Below, piece by piece: positions 8,915 through 17,255 of a stretch of 48,496 nt of DNA. The stretch spans positions 1-48,496 of the forward strand of contig CAZKTF010000001.1 of the NCBI GenBank assembly GCA_964555565.1, written 5' to 3'. The notes beneath the pieces are model-generated. The model saw nothing but the letters and a program-made list of their open reading frames with translations. It made no database searches and was not told the origin of the DNA. Made by a program: the position numbers and the translations under genes. Source of the DNA: CAZKTF01 sp964555565 (GTDB lineage: Bacteria > Planctomycetota > JAJSAM01 > JAKLKS01). The first letter of the stretch is position 1; each line of letters starts with the position of its first letter.

Positions 8915-9641
8915 GAAGGTGGACGTCACCCGGGCCCTCACGGAGAAGGAGTACTGGAAGCGGATCGGCGAGGAGCAGGTCCGTCTCCGGAGCCTCCAGC
9001 AGAAGGCCTACCAGAGCGGCCGCCTGGGACTCCTGGCGGGGATGGAGGGCTGGGACGCCGCCGGCAAGGGCGGCGCCATCAAGCGGATCACGGAGGTCCT
9101 CGACCCCCGCGGGTTCGAGGTCTTCACCTTCGCCGCCCCCAAGGGGGACGAGAAGACCCACCACTACCTCTGGCGGTTCTGGAAGTGCATCCCCCCGCTC
9201 GGGCGGATCGCCGTCTTCGACCGGACCCACTACGGGCGCGTGCTGGTGGAGCGCGTGGAGGGCTTCTGCTCCCAGGAGGAGTGGAAGCGCGCCTTCCGGG
9301 AGATCAACGAGTGGGAGAGCCAGCTCGTCCACTCCGGGTGCGCGGTGGTGAAGATGTGGCTCCACATCTCGAAGGACGAGCAGCTCCGCCGGTTCAAGTC
9401 GCGGGAGCGGGACCCCTTCCGCCGCTACAAGCTCACCGAGGAGGACTGGCGGAACCGGGCCAAGTGGACCCCGTACCAGGAGGCGGTGGACGAGATGCTG
9501 GAGAAGACCAGCACGACCTACGCGCCTTGGACCGTCGTCGAGGCCAACGACAAGTGGTGGGCCCGCGTGAAGGTCGTGAAGACCATCGCCGACCGCCTCG
9601 AGGAGGGCCTCCGCGACGGGAAGAAGAAGAAGGAGGAGTAA
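8907..9641 (+). CDS. ppk2: Polyphosphate kinase 2 family protein, second of a tandem pair
   Basis: This is a 244-residue single-domain PPK2. Walker A is GWDAAGKGG (residues 48-56) and the lid segment is FDRTHYGRVLVERVEG from about 104. YLWRFW and the C-terminal APWTVVEANDKWWARVKV are typical family segments. ATG 8907 lies inside the end of the first ppk2 and follows GGGAGCGAAGG, so translation is coupled. Both copies keep an intact P-loop, whereas fused two-domain PPK2 enzymes usually have one degenerate domain; the pair may therefore form a heteromer with two active subunits (inference). Its TAA stop is the first three bases of the second REP-like element. Confidence 0.87.
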   Translation: MLEKVDVTRALTEKEYWKRIGEEQVRLRSLQQKAYQSGRLGLLAGMEGWDAAGKGGAIKRITEVLDPRGFEVFTFAAPKGDEKTHHYLWRFWKCIPPLGRIAVFDRTHYGRVLVERVEGFCSQEEWKRAFREINEWESQLVHSGCAVVKMWLHISKDEQLRRFKSRERDPFRRYKLTEEDWRNRAKWTPYQEAVDEMLEKTSTTYAPWTVVEANDKWWARVKVVKTIADRLEEGLRDGKKKKEE

Positions 9642-9704
9642 GGGTCTGACCTCAATCTCCTGGCCCAGGCCAGGAGAATGGGGTCTGACCCCTTGCTCCG
9701 CCCG
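9639..9704. repeat. REP-like hairpin element, copy 2
   Basis: This 66-bp copy matches 7805-7870 except in the stem region: TCTCCTGG/CCAGGAGA here replaces TCGCCTGG/CCAGGCGA. The G:C to T:A change is compensatory, so hairpin structure is conserved rather than sequence alone. It lies in the same orientation as copy 1, and the two bracket the ppk2 pair. Its first bases form the stop codon of the second ppk2 gene. Confidence 0.7.
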
Positions 9705-9804
9705 CGGCAGCGGGGCCGCCGCGCGTGTATCATCATCGAGAGCCCCCGGGGCACGGGCGGTCCGGGGGCGCCCGTCGAACCCCCGCCCGGAGCGAGGTGG
9801 GACC

Positions 9805-11070
9805 GTGGCCGTCCTGAGGAGCCCCGTCGCGCGGCCGGCGTGCCTCCTCGCCGCCGCGCTCGGCCTCGCGTCCCTCCCCGTCGCGCGGCCGGAGGGGTCC
9901 GCGGCGCGGGCGGAGGGGCCGACCGCCCCGGGTCCCGCCCCGACGGCCGCGCCGAAGGGGGTCGCGGCCTCCGCCTACTTCAAGGGCAAGGTCGTCTCGC
10001 AGAAGGGCCGGCGCATCGAGCTCTCCTACGACTTCGCGGACCCGGCCCAGGCCGGGGACTGGACCCCCGCGCACCCCTTCCTCGAGCCGCCCACGAGCGG
10101 GGGCTGGCGCGTCGAGGGGGGGGCGCTCCGGGCCGACGGGAACGGGGCCTTCCGCCACCGGGCCGTGTTCCACGGGGACGTCCGCATCCGGGCCACCCTC
10201 TCCTGCGAGGACGCGCGGAACTACGGCGCGCTCGTGATCGACGCCGAGGGGGCGACCTTCGACCTCTTCGCCCTGGCGGACGCGTTCTTCTCCATCAAGG
10301 ACCGGCGCCTGGGCCACGAGCACATGATCACGACCTTCCTCCCCCCGGGCAGCGGCGCGGGCGGGGCGACCGCCTGGCGCTACGTGCAGACGGGCCGGGA
10401 CCCGAGACTCACGGGCGAGGCGATCAAGATCGACGTCCGCAAGAGGGGGGCGATGAACGAGTTCCTCTTCGCGGGGACCGGGAGGCTCAGCGGGAACGAC
10501 GTCGAGGCGAAGGTGGGACCGAGGATGTGGCCCGCCTTCTACACCCTGGGTTCCCGCGTGGTCGTGGACGACGCGACGATCTCCGGCGCCCTCGACGCGG
10601 CCTGGCTCCGGCAGGAGGGGATCGAGTTCGACGAGAAGGCCCCGGAGGAGCCCCCGCCCGAGGACCCGGCGCCCACGCCCGCGGCGGGACCGGGCGCGCC
10701 GGGCGCGCCGCCCGTGCCGCCGGCCGTCGCCCCGGGGACCGACTGGATCCGCTTCGCCGAGAAGGTCGCCGACGCGGGGGCCTCCAGGGGCGAGCGCGAG
10801 GCGGCCGCCAACGCGATCATCGCGTCGAAGGAACGGCGCGCCGCGCGGCGGATGATCGACCTCCTCTACGCCGACGACGACGCGACGGGGCGCGACCTGG
10901 GGATCAAGGTCTTCCGGGCCCTCGTGGGGAAGGACGGCGGCTACAACGCCGCGGCGCAGCCGGACGATCGGAAGAAATCGATGCCGGCCGTCTGGAAGGC
11001 GTGGTACCCGGTGCGGGACGCCCTGGAGAAGGAAGACAAGGCCAAGGCCTCGAAGGAGAAGAACGGATGA
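9805..11070 (+). CDS. Exported protein with LamG/DUF1080-like beta-sandwich region
   Basis: This is a 421-residue protein starting at GTG 9805. A hydrophobic export signal (ACLLAAALGLASLPVA) is followed by an Ala/Pro linker. Residues about 70-270 read like a concanavalin-type jelly roll (SYDFADPAQAGDW, GGWRVEGGALRADG, NYGALVIDAEG), the kind of fold seen in DUF1080/LamG proteins that bind or cleave glycans. I see no certain catalytic residues. A Pro-rich linker (about 275-310) leads to a helical C-terminus with GTDWIRFAEKVADAG. It overlaps the next gene by ATGA. Function is unknown; the two together may be an exported pair. Confidence 0.6.
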   Translation: MAVLRSPVARPACLLAAALGLASLPVARPEGSAARAEGPTAPGPAPTAAPKGVAASAYFKGKVVSQKGRRIELSYDFADPAQAGDWTPAHPFLEPPTSGGWRVEGGALRADGNGAFRHRAVFHGDVRIRATLSCEDARNYGALVIDAEGATFDLFALADAFFSIKDRRLGHEHMITTFLPPGSGAGGATAWRYVQTGRDPRLTGEAIKIDVRKRGAMNEFLFAGTGRLSGNDVEAKVGPRMWPAFYTLGSRVVVDDATISGALDAAWLRQEGIEFDEKAPEEPPPEDPAPTPAAGPGAPGAPPVPPAVAPGTDWIRFAEKVADAGASRGEREAAANAIIASKERRAARRMIDLLYADDDATGRDLGIKVFRALVGKDGGYNAAAQPDDRKKSMPAVWKAWYPVRDALEKEDKAKASKEKNG

Positions 11071-11621
11071 CCGCACTCCGCAAGCTGCTGCTCCCTGCGC
11101 TGCTCGGGCTCGCCCTCGCGGCGGCCGGCCCCGCCGGGGCCCAGGACGCGGACACGCCCCTCGACAAGGCGATCCAGAAGGTCCAGGCGCGCCTCGGCGA
11201 GCTGCGCGCGAAGCCGGACGCAGACCCCGCCTCCCTGAAGTTCCTCGAGGAGCTCCTCGGGAACCTCCAGGAGGAGAAGCAGCGGCAGCGCACCACCGCG
11301 GGCGCCGGCGGCGAGGCCGGGGGCGGCGGCGGCCCGCCCGGCGGACGCGGGGGCGCCCAGGGCGCCGAGTCCTGGTTCCGGGGGCGCGTCCTCGAGGGCG
11401 TCGATCTGGAGCAGGAGGAGCGCACGACCGCCGAGAGGCTGCTGAAGGAGTTCGGGGCGGACTGGGGCCTCGCCAACAGCCACCAGGACGAGGGGTCGAA
11501 GCGGGTCATCACCGACGACCTCGGGGACCGCCTCGAGAGGCAGATCCCCAAGAAGAAGGCGATGCAGATCATGATCAACGTGAGGAACATCCTCAAGTGG
11601 CCGGGAGGCCGCGGCCGGTAG
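11067..11621 (+). CDS. Small exported helical protein of unknown function
   Basis: This is a 184-residue product. ATG 11067 overlaps the upstream TGA (ATGA) and is followed by a signal peptide ending near GPAGAQD. Residues 30-75 are strongly helical and charged (QKVQARLGELRAKPD, FLEELLGNLQEEKQRQR), then a Gly-rich linker (about 78-100), then a second helical segment. No family is recognised. Coupling to the preceding exported beta-sandwich protein suggests they work together outside the cytoplasm. Confidence 0.55.
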   Translation: MTALRKLLLPALLGLALAAAGPAGAQDADTPLDKAIQKVQARLGELRAKPDADPASLKFLEELLGNLQEEKQRQRTTAGAGGEAGGGGGPPGGRGGAQGAESWFRGRVLEGVDLEQEERTTAERLLKEFGADWGLANSHQDEGSKRVITDDLGDRLERQIPKKKAMQIMINVRNILKWPGGRGR

Positions 11622-11721
11622 CGGTCCCCCACCCCGATTCCGGGTGGTAGACTTCGGTCTTCGGAGGGGGATCGCCGCGGGGCGGTCCCTGTCCCGGCGC
11701 CCGCCCCCCCGGAGCTCCCGC

Positions 11722-14700
11722 ATGCAGCGACTCCTCCGCACGGTCGTGGCGCTGGCCGCGGCCGTCCCGGCCGCGCTGGCCGCCCTCCCCGCCGCCGCGC
11801 AGGAGGACCACCGGATCGTCCCGGGACAGTCCGCCTCCGGCGTGATCGGGGTCGCGGGCGAGGAGGACGCGATCCACTTCTTCGCCCCGGTCGGGGCGAA
11901 ACTCACGATCACGGTCAAGCAGCGCAAGGGCGGGACGCTCCTCCCGCAGTTCACGAAGCTCCTCGCGCCCTCCCTGGCCGACCTCCTCCCCGCGGCCACG
12001 GTCAAGACCAACAAGAAGGGGACCACCACGGCCATCAAGTCCCTGGTCCTCCCGGAGACCGGCGACTACGTCCTCGGGGTCACGGGAGGCCAGCTCAGCA
12101 CGGGGACCTACGACCTCACGAGCAAGGAGGCGCCCGCGAACGTCCTCGTCGAGGTGATCGACCACACCGGGAGCACGGACGAGGTCTGCTTCGACGTGCA
12201 CGCGGGGTCGGTCCTGACGCTCGTCGCCGCCGCGGTCGCGGGAGAGGCGATCCACCCGTTCGTCGAACGCGTGTCCAGCCCGAGCGACTCGGACGTGGAC
12301 CTCTCGGGGACGACCCGGAAGACCACGGCCACGAAGGACTCGATCAAGAACCTGGTCATCGACGAGGGGGGGCTCTGGTGCGGCTTCGTCACCGGGGTGG
12401 ACGGGAGCACGGGGATCTACACCTTCACGATCAAGCCCGCGAAGACACCGGCACTCGACTTCGACCTGGACCCGCCGCCGCCCCCGGGCTCACCGGACGT
12501 GACCTCCGTGAACCCGACCTCCTTCCTCATCCCCTCCACCGCGAACTCCATGACCGTGAGCGGGGCCGGCTTCCAGAACGGGTGCACGGTCGCGATCGCC
12601 CCCTCGGCGAACGTCGCCAACCTCGCGGTCCAGTTCGACAACGCGGGCCAGCTCACCGTCACCTTCGACGTCACGGCCGGGGCCGCCACCGGCGCCCGCT
12701 CCGTGACGGTCACGAACCCGGACCTCCTCTCGGACACCCTCCCCGCCGCCTTCACCCTCTCCGACGCCCCCACGGGGATCAGCGTGACCTCGGTGACGCC
12801 GAACTCGGGCGGCGGGGACGGCGGCACCGCGGTCCTCATCCAGGGGACCCTCTTCGTGCCCCTCCCCTCGGCGGTGAAGTTCGGGGGCATCGACGCCTAC
12901 GCCGTCAACCGGGTGGACACGGGCAACATCCTCTGCAGGGTCCCGCCCGCCGCGAGCCTCTCGACCGGCGCGGGGACGGCGGTGGACGTGTTCGTGGAGA
13001 ACACCCCGGGGGACTCGGCCACGCTGGCCGGGGGCTTCACCTACGACGCGGACCCCGTCCGGCCGACCGTGGTCTCCACGGTCCCCGCCGTCGGGGCGAC
13101 GGGGGTGGCGACGAACCTCCAGCGTGTCGTACTCATCCTCAGCGAGAGGGCCGCGGGCGCCGGCGTCACGGTCGGCAACTTCGACTACTTCCGTTCGGCG
13201 GCGTCCGGGGCCAACGACATCACCACGCCGAGGATCCTGTCCGCCTCCCCGGGGGCCGACGCGCGCATGCTCGTGATCCAGCGCGGGGCCGCCTCGGGCG
13301 GGACCATGTCCACGAACTCGATCTACGTCGCCCAGATCCACCAGTCGGGCCAGACGAGCGGGTTCGTGACGGACACGGCCGGGAACGCGCTGGACCCCGT
13401 CCCCTTCGCGGGCGTCGTCTACCAGTCCTCCTTCACCACCGGGACGGGGACGGACCTCACCGCGCCGACCGTGATGGCCACGACGCCGGGCAACGGCGCC
13501 ATGAACGTGGACGCGGACACGACGATCGCGGTGACCTTCAGCGAGCCCGTCGATCCGACGTCGGTGGCCGGGGCCTTCTCCCTGAAGCAGGGCGTGACCC
13601 CCGTCCCGGGGAACCTCGCGCTCGACAACCTCTGCACGACGCTCGTCTTCACCCCCCGCTCGAAGCTCCTCTCGAACACGACCTACACGATCGGCGTGGC
13701 GACCACCCTCCGCGACCTCGCGGTGACCGCGCTCGCCGCCCCGTTCTCGCGGAACTTCACCACGGCGCCCAGCGACGGGACCGCCCCGACGGCCGTGCTC
13801 ACGGTGGACGGCCTCCCCCAGGACTTGAACGGGTCGGGGACCTTCATCCCCGGGACCTCGAACGGCGGGGCGGCGAGCGCCCCCGGGGCCGCCACCGCCT
13901 TCGACGCCTACGTGCCCCGGAGCGGGTTCAGGATCGACCTGGCCTTCGCGGACGCCGGGGGGAGCGGGGTCAACCCCTCCTCCTTCACCATCACCTGCAA
14001 CCGGGCGGTGGGGAGCGTGAACGCGGGGGTGAACTTCGCGAACCTCTTCGCCGTGACGCCGCTCGGGGCGACCTGGACCGTGGACGGAGCCCACCTCCTC
14101 GCGGCCGGCGACAACGCGGTGTTCACGGCCAACGTCTCGGACTACGGCCTGAACGCCGCGACGACGCAGACGCTCCAGGTGGACGTCGGGGACATCACGC
14201 AGACGATCAGCAACGGGGCCGGGACGGCCTCCACGGACCGCGACCCCTTCAACGCCCGCCAGTCCTGGCTGCTGCGGTTCGACCAGGACATCTACGCGAT
14301 CGTCCCCTCGGGGACCACGACGATCACCGTGACCTCGACGGGCGGGGCGAACGGGACGGCGGACCTGCGGGAGGACCTGGCGCTCGTGGGCCTCAACGGG
14401 ACGGAGAGCGGCAGCGCCGCCACGGTGACCAACGGCTCCGACACGGGCACCAGCGCCATCGTGCAGCGGATGTTCCGGGAGGCGGTGCGGGGGCACGTGA
14501 ACGAGCGGTACGGGATCACCTTCGGGGGCACGCACGGGACGGACAGCGTCAACATCGAGTTCCTCCTCGCCGGGGAGCAGGGCTCCCTCGGGTCCGTCCC
14601 CAACCCCGCCACCTGGACCTCGGGGAGCGGCTACTCCATGATGACGGTGACGGGGGACGAGAGCCCGCGCTCGACCACGACGGGGACGCTGGGGCGCGCT

Positions 14701-15273
14701 ACGCTGGACTTCCGGAACACCTCGCAGCAGAACGACAGCAACACGGCCGCCCCGGGCGGGACGAACCTCGGGGTGTTCCTCACGAACATGATCCGCGTCC
14801 GGATCAACGACGGGGCCGGGACCTCCTTCCGGGACACTTTCGACCCCCTCATCGGGGCCCGCGGGGGAAGTCCCGTCGGGTCGAACACCCTGGACGGGAC
14901 GGTCCTCGACGACGCCTTCGTCTACGGGAGCGCCACACCGGCGCAGAAGGCCCGCTTCGACCTGATCACGACGGCCATCGACCGGCTGGCCCTCTACGCC
15001 TCCTCGGTGACGGCCCACGAGATCGGGCACTCCACGGGGCTCGTGCCCGACGGGGCGCCCAAGGCCGGGCTCTTCGGGAACGCCCACCCGAACAACTCCT
15101 TCATCGAGGACCCCGGGTCCTTCACGACGCAGAACCACATCGACACCCCGGGCCCCAACGTCATGGAGGCGGCGGTCGGCTTCGACGACTCCATCGCCGG
15201 GGGGAGCGCCTTCATCCGCTTCGAGCCGCTGAGCCTCGCCTACCTCCTCCGGAGGATGATCTATGACCAGTAG
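11722..15273 (+). CDS. Large exported multi-domain protein with C-terminal HExxH metalloprotease-like region
   Basis: This is a 1183-residue protein. ATG 11722 follows GGAG and starts a signal peptide (VVALAAAVPAALAALPAAAQ). An N-terminal segment resembles bacterial pre-peptidase domains (about 30-250), followed by two IPT/TIG-like domains (VTSVNPTSFLIPS; SVTSVTPNSGGGDGGTA) and two SbsA-type Ig-like domains (PTVVSTVPAVGATGV; PTVMATTPGNGAMNV ... VTFSEPVDP). The C-terminus has HEIGHSTG at 1099-1106 and, 45-60 residues on, PNVMEAA, which looks like a metzincin Met-turn. The third metzincin ligand expected 6 residues after the second His is a Pro with Asp next to it, so the zinc site is atypical. 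It is probably a secreted or cell-surface protease; substrate is unknown. Confidence 0.65.
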   Translation: MQRLLRTVVALAAAVPAALAALPAAAQEDHRIVPGQSASGVIGVAGEEDAIHFFAPVGAKLTITVKQRKGGTLLPQFTKLLAPSLADLLPAATVKTNKKGTTTAIKSLVLPETGDYVLGVTGGQLSTGTYDLTSKEAPANVLVEVIDHTGSTDEVCFDVHAGSVLTLVAAAVAGEAIHPFVERVSSPSDSDVDLSGTTRKTTATKDSIKNLVIDEGGLWCGFVTGVDGSTGIYTFTIKPAKTPALDFDLDPPPPPGSPDVTSVNPTSFLIPSTANSMTVSGAGFQNGCTVAIAPSANVANLAVQFDNAGQLTVTFDVTAGAATGARSVTVTNPDLLSDTLPAAFTLSDAPTGISVTSVTPNSGGGDGGTAVLIQGTLFVPLPSAVKFGGIDAYAVNRVDTGNILCRVPPAASLSTGAGTAVDVFVENTPGDSATLAGGFTYDADPVRPTVVSTVPAVGATGVATNLQRVVLILSERAAGAGVTVGNFDYFRSAASGANDITTPRILSASPGADARMLVIQRGAASGGTMSTNSIYVAQIHQSGQTSGFVTDTAGNALDPVPFAGVVYQSSFTTGTGTDLTAPTVMATTPGNGAMNVDADTTIAVTFSEPVDPTSVAGAFSLKQGVTPVPGNLALDNLCTTLVFTPRSKLLSNTTYTIGVATTLRDLAVTALAAPFSRNFTTAPSDGTAPTAVLTVDGLPQDLNGSGTFIPGTSNGGAASAPGAATAFDAYVPRSGFRIDLAFADAGGSGVNPSSFTITCNRAVGSVNAGVNFANLFAVTPLGATWTVDGAHLLAAGDNAVFTANVSDYGLNAATTQTLQVDVGDITQTISNGAGTASTDRDPFNARQSWLLRFDQDIYAIVPSGTTTITVTSTGGANGTADLREDLALVGLNGTESGSAATVTNGSDTGTSAIVQRMFREAVRGHVNERYGITFGGTHGTDSVNIEFLLAGEQGSLGSVPNPATWTSGSGYSMMTVTGDESPRSTTTGTLGRATLDFRNTSQQNDSNTAAPGGTNLGVFLTNMIRVRINDGAGTSFRDTFDPLIGARGGSPVGSNTLDGTVLDDAFVYGSATPAQKARFDLITTAIDRLALYASSVTAHEIGHSTGLVPDGAPKAGLFGNAHPNNSFIEDPGSFTTQNHIDTPGPNVMEAAVGFDDSIAGGSAFIRFEPLSLAYLLRRMIYDQ

Positions 15274-15375
15274 ATTCCGCCCACAAAGCGCGTGGTACAC
15301 TCCCGCCCGCGCGTGGTGCCGATCCGGAGGCCGCCTCCGCTCCGCCCGGGCCCGGCGCCCCGCGCGGAGGCCCGC
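15274..15375. other. Host-prophage junction region, likely to contain the left attachment site
   Basis: This 102-bp stretch lies between the end of the last host gene and the integrase start. No tRNA gene is present. The attachment core cannot be defined because the right end of the prophage is outside the window. GTGGTACACTCC near 15290-15301 contains a TACACT that could be the integrase -10 box. Confidence 0.3.
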
Positions 15376-16500
15376 GTGCGCAAACGCTACTTCGGCTCCG
15401 TCTACCGCCGCACCCGCCCAGACGGGACCTCGCTCGGCATCTACGTCCGGTGGACCGACGCGCTCGGCCGCCGCCACCACGCCCGCGGCGGCGACACCGT
15501 CCCGCAGGCCGAGGCGCGCCTCCGGGCTCTGGCCGAGGAGAAGGCCGGGCGGCGCGCGCTGGCCCGCGGCGAGAGCCCCGGCGAGGGGGAGACGCTCACC
15601 GAGCTCGCCCCGCGCATCCTCGACTCCTGGGCTTCGCACGTCCGCCCCGTCTCCCTCCTCCAGCGCCGGGCCGAGCTTCACCGCTGGGCCGCGCGCCTGG
15701 GCGCTGTGCCGGTGGCCTCCATCACCCGGGAGCAGGTCCAGGACCAGGTCCGGGCGCTCACGGCCGGCCGGGGCTACGCGGCCTCCTCCGTCCGGACCAC
15801 CGTGGCGATCCTCTCCGGCGCCTTCCGACAGCTCCGCAACCTCGGGCTCCGCCTCCAGAACCCATGCCGCGACCTCGACTTGCCCCGCATCCAGGAGAAG
15901 CCCCGCCGCTACCTGACCCCGGCCCAGGTCCGCCGCCTCTACGCCTGCTCCGCCGCGGCCGTGAGGCCCATCGTCGTCCTCCTCGGCGAGACCGGACTGC
16001 GCCCCGCGGAAGCTTTCGCGCTGCGCTGGGGCGACCTGGCCCCCGACCTCGGCTCGGTCCAGGTGTCCCGCAGCAAGACCTACCGGACGCGCCTGCTCCG
16101 CCTCTCCGCCGCGGCGCGGGAGCAGGTGCAGGCCCTCCAGCGCAAGCGGAAGGGGGAGAGCATCGAGGACCTCGTCCTCCCGCTGCGCGAGGCGGCCTTC
16201 CGCCGGCACTTCGCCCGCGCCGCCGCCCGGGCCGGCCTTCAGGGCCTCGTCCCCTACGGCCTCCGGCACGCCTTCGCCTCCGCCCTCGTCCGCGACGCCC
16301 GGGCCGACATCCCCACCGTGGGCCGGCTGCTGGGGCACTCCGGCATCAAGATGACCCACCGCTACGCCCAGTGGGCCCCCGAGGACGCCAACAGCCAGGC
16401 CATGGAGGCGCTCGAGCGCTCCCGTCACGCGCGCCCTCCCGTCCCGCCCGCCGCCGTCCGGAAGCCGAGGAGGCGCAGGAGGTCTTCCCGCCGGACGTAG
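15376..16500 (+). CDS. int: Phage tyrosine integrase
   Basis: This is a 374-residue tyrosine recombinase that would integrate and, with Xis, excise the phage genome. GTG 15376 is chosen because GGAGG lies 5 nt upstream; an in-frame start at 15292 would add a Pro/Arg-rich stretch without homology. Residues about 1-50 resemble an arm-binding domain (KRYFGSVYRR), 65-165 a core-binding SAM-like domain, and 175-340 the catalytic domain. Catalytic residues are R209 (ETGLRPAEA), K234 (SRSKTYR), the YGLRH box with R297 and H298, H321 (LLGHSGI) and nucleophile Y330 (THRYAQ). The box reads Y-x-x-R where H-x-x-R is usual, a tolerated variant. The C-terminal tail is Arg-rich. Its 3' end overlaps the convergent excisionase-like frame by 76 bp. 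Confidence 0.9.
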   Translation: MRKRYFGSVYRRTRPDGTSLGIYVRWTDALGRRHHARGGDTVPQAEARLRALAEEKAGRRALARGESPGEGETLTELAPRILDSWASHVRPVSLLQRRAELHRWAARLGAVPVASITREQVQDQVRALTAGRGYAASSVRTTVAILSGAFRQLRNLGLRLQNPCRDLDLPRIQEKPRRYLTPAQVRRLYACSAAAVRPIVVLLGETGLRPAEAFALRWGDLAPDLGSVQVSRSKTYRTRLLRLSAAAREQVQALQRKRKGESIEDLVLPLREAAFRRHFARAAARAGLQGLVPYGLRHAFASALVRDARADIPTVGRLLGHSGIKMTHRYAQWAPEDANSQAMEALERSRHARPPVPPAAVRKPRRRRRSSRRT

Positions 16501-16880
16501 AGGCGAGACCGGGCCCCAGGCAGCCGCCCCGCCGGGAGCCTTCCTGCCTGGATGAGCTGGTGCACCCGGCTCCGCGACACCGACAGCAGCTCCGCCACCT
16601 GGCGCACCGTCAGCACCTCCGGGTGCTGCGCCCAGGTGACCCTCTCCTGGGCCTTGCGGCCATCTTCCACCAGGCGCCGGACCGCGGCCGGTGTGACAGA
16701 TCCGGGCGGGGGGGGCGGTCTCCTCCCGGGAGGCGCCGCCGATGGGGGAGCGACCGCAGGCCTCGACGGGGACCGTGCCCCCTTCGCCTGCCGCCCCCCG
16801 GCTCCCGCGCGCGCCACCTGATGCCCTCGCTGGTCCAGACGTCGGCCGGGGAATCTATCGTCCGCTTTTGAGAAGCGCAA
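16425..16880 (-). CDS. Excisionase-like HTH DNA-binding protein
   Basis: The C-terminal 60 residues are a MerR/HTH_17-type winged helix (LTVRQVAELLSVSRSRVHQL, then GRLPGARSRLYVRREDLLRLL), as in phage excisionases and recombination directionality factors. The long frame starts at a TTG at 16880 and gives 151 residues, but the first 70 are Pro/Arg-rich low complexity. A GTG at 16670 would give an 81-residue product, closer to the usual Xis size, though no strong ribosome site precedes it. It is convergent with int and overlaps it by 76 bp. It reads away from the control region at 16875-16982, opposite to the early genes, which is a usual lysogeny-switch layout. Confidence 0.6.
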   Translation of the reverse strand: MRFSKADDRFPGRRLDQRGHQVARAGAGGRQAKGARSPSRPAVAPPSAAPPGRRPPPPPGSVTPAAVRRLVEDGRKAQERVTWAQHPEVLTVRQVAELLSVSRSRVHQLIQAGRLPAGRLPGARSRLYVRREDLLRLLGFRTAAGGTGGRA

Positions 16881-16923
16881 TAGTTTTCCGATTTCTGTTG
16901 ACAGGAGGGCTGATGCGCAATAG
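16875..16923. repeat. Paired 9-bp direct repeat in the phage control region, possible operators
   Basis: GCGCAATAG occurs at 16875-16883 and 16915-16923, 40 bp apart centre to centre. The second copy overlaps the -10 box of the rightward promoter, and the first covers the start of the longest excisionase frame. The spacing of about four helical turns and the location in an AT-rich island suggest a repressor or Xis/Cro-type binding pair. This is inferred from position only. Confidence 0.45.
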
Positions 16924-16926
16924 AAC
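16898..16926 (+). promoter_or_regulatory. Sigma70-type promoter for the rightward early genes
   Basis: A perfect TTGACA at 16898-16903 is followed after exactly 17 bp by TAGAAC at 16921-16926, four of six matches to TATAAT. It sits in a noticeably AT-richer patch and would drive the HTH gene at 16983. One of the two GCGCAATAG repeats overlaps the -10 box. Confidence 0.6.
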
Positions 16927-16982
16927 TCCCACGAAACTTGGAGGTTTGACCTTGGCTCATGGGCACAGCGGAGGTAGAACGC

Positions 16983-17255
16983 ATGGGCGTACAGGAGGTC
17001 GTGACCCTGCCAAGGAAGTCGAAGCCAGCGCCCCCGGCGAGAGCCCTGCGCTTCTCGGCCAGGAAGTTCGCGGAGGCGTGGACCCGGAAGAGGGCCGCCG
17101 ACCCGACCTTCCGGTCCCTCGCGCTCATGACCGCCGCCGGCGTCGAGTCGAACACGCTCAGGAACTGGCGAGCCGGGCGCACGGAGCCCTCGGCCACGCA
17201 GGCCATGGCGCTCGCCGCCGTCCTCGGCGTGGGCCCGCTCGACCTCTTCGAGTAG
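16983..17255 (+). CDS. Small HTH DNA-binding protein, phage regulator
   Basis: This is a 90-residue protein. ATG 16983 is preceded by GGAGG with 8-nt spacing; the in-frame ATG at 16959 has poorer spacing. Residues about 45-85 form an XRE-like helix-turn-helix (LMTAAGVESNTLRNWRAG, then ATQAMALAAVLGV). As the first gene after the promoter at 16898-16926 it is a candidate CI/Cro-type regulator of this prophage. A second HTH frame continues directly after it in the -1 frame. Confidence 0.6.
   Translation: MGVQEVVTLPRKSKPAPPARALRFSARKFAEAWTRKRAADPTFRSLALMTAAGVESNTLRNWRAGRTEPSATQAMALAAVLGVGPLDLFE

Noticed and set aside
377..16428. Many long minus-strand frames over the chromosomal part, such as 2452-6282 and 12490-16428
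   Set aside because: They are antisense shadows of high-GC genes, with Arg/Pro/Gly/Val-rich sequences and no recognisable domains, and the opposite strand has clear genes.
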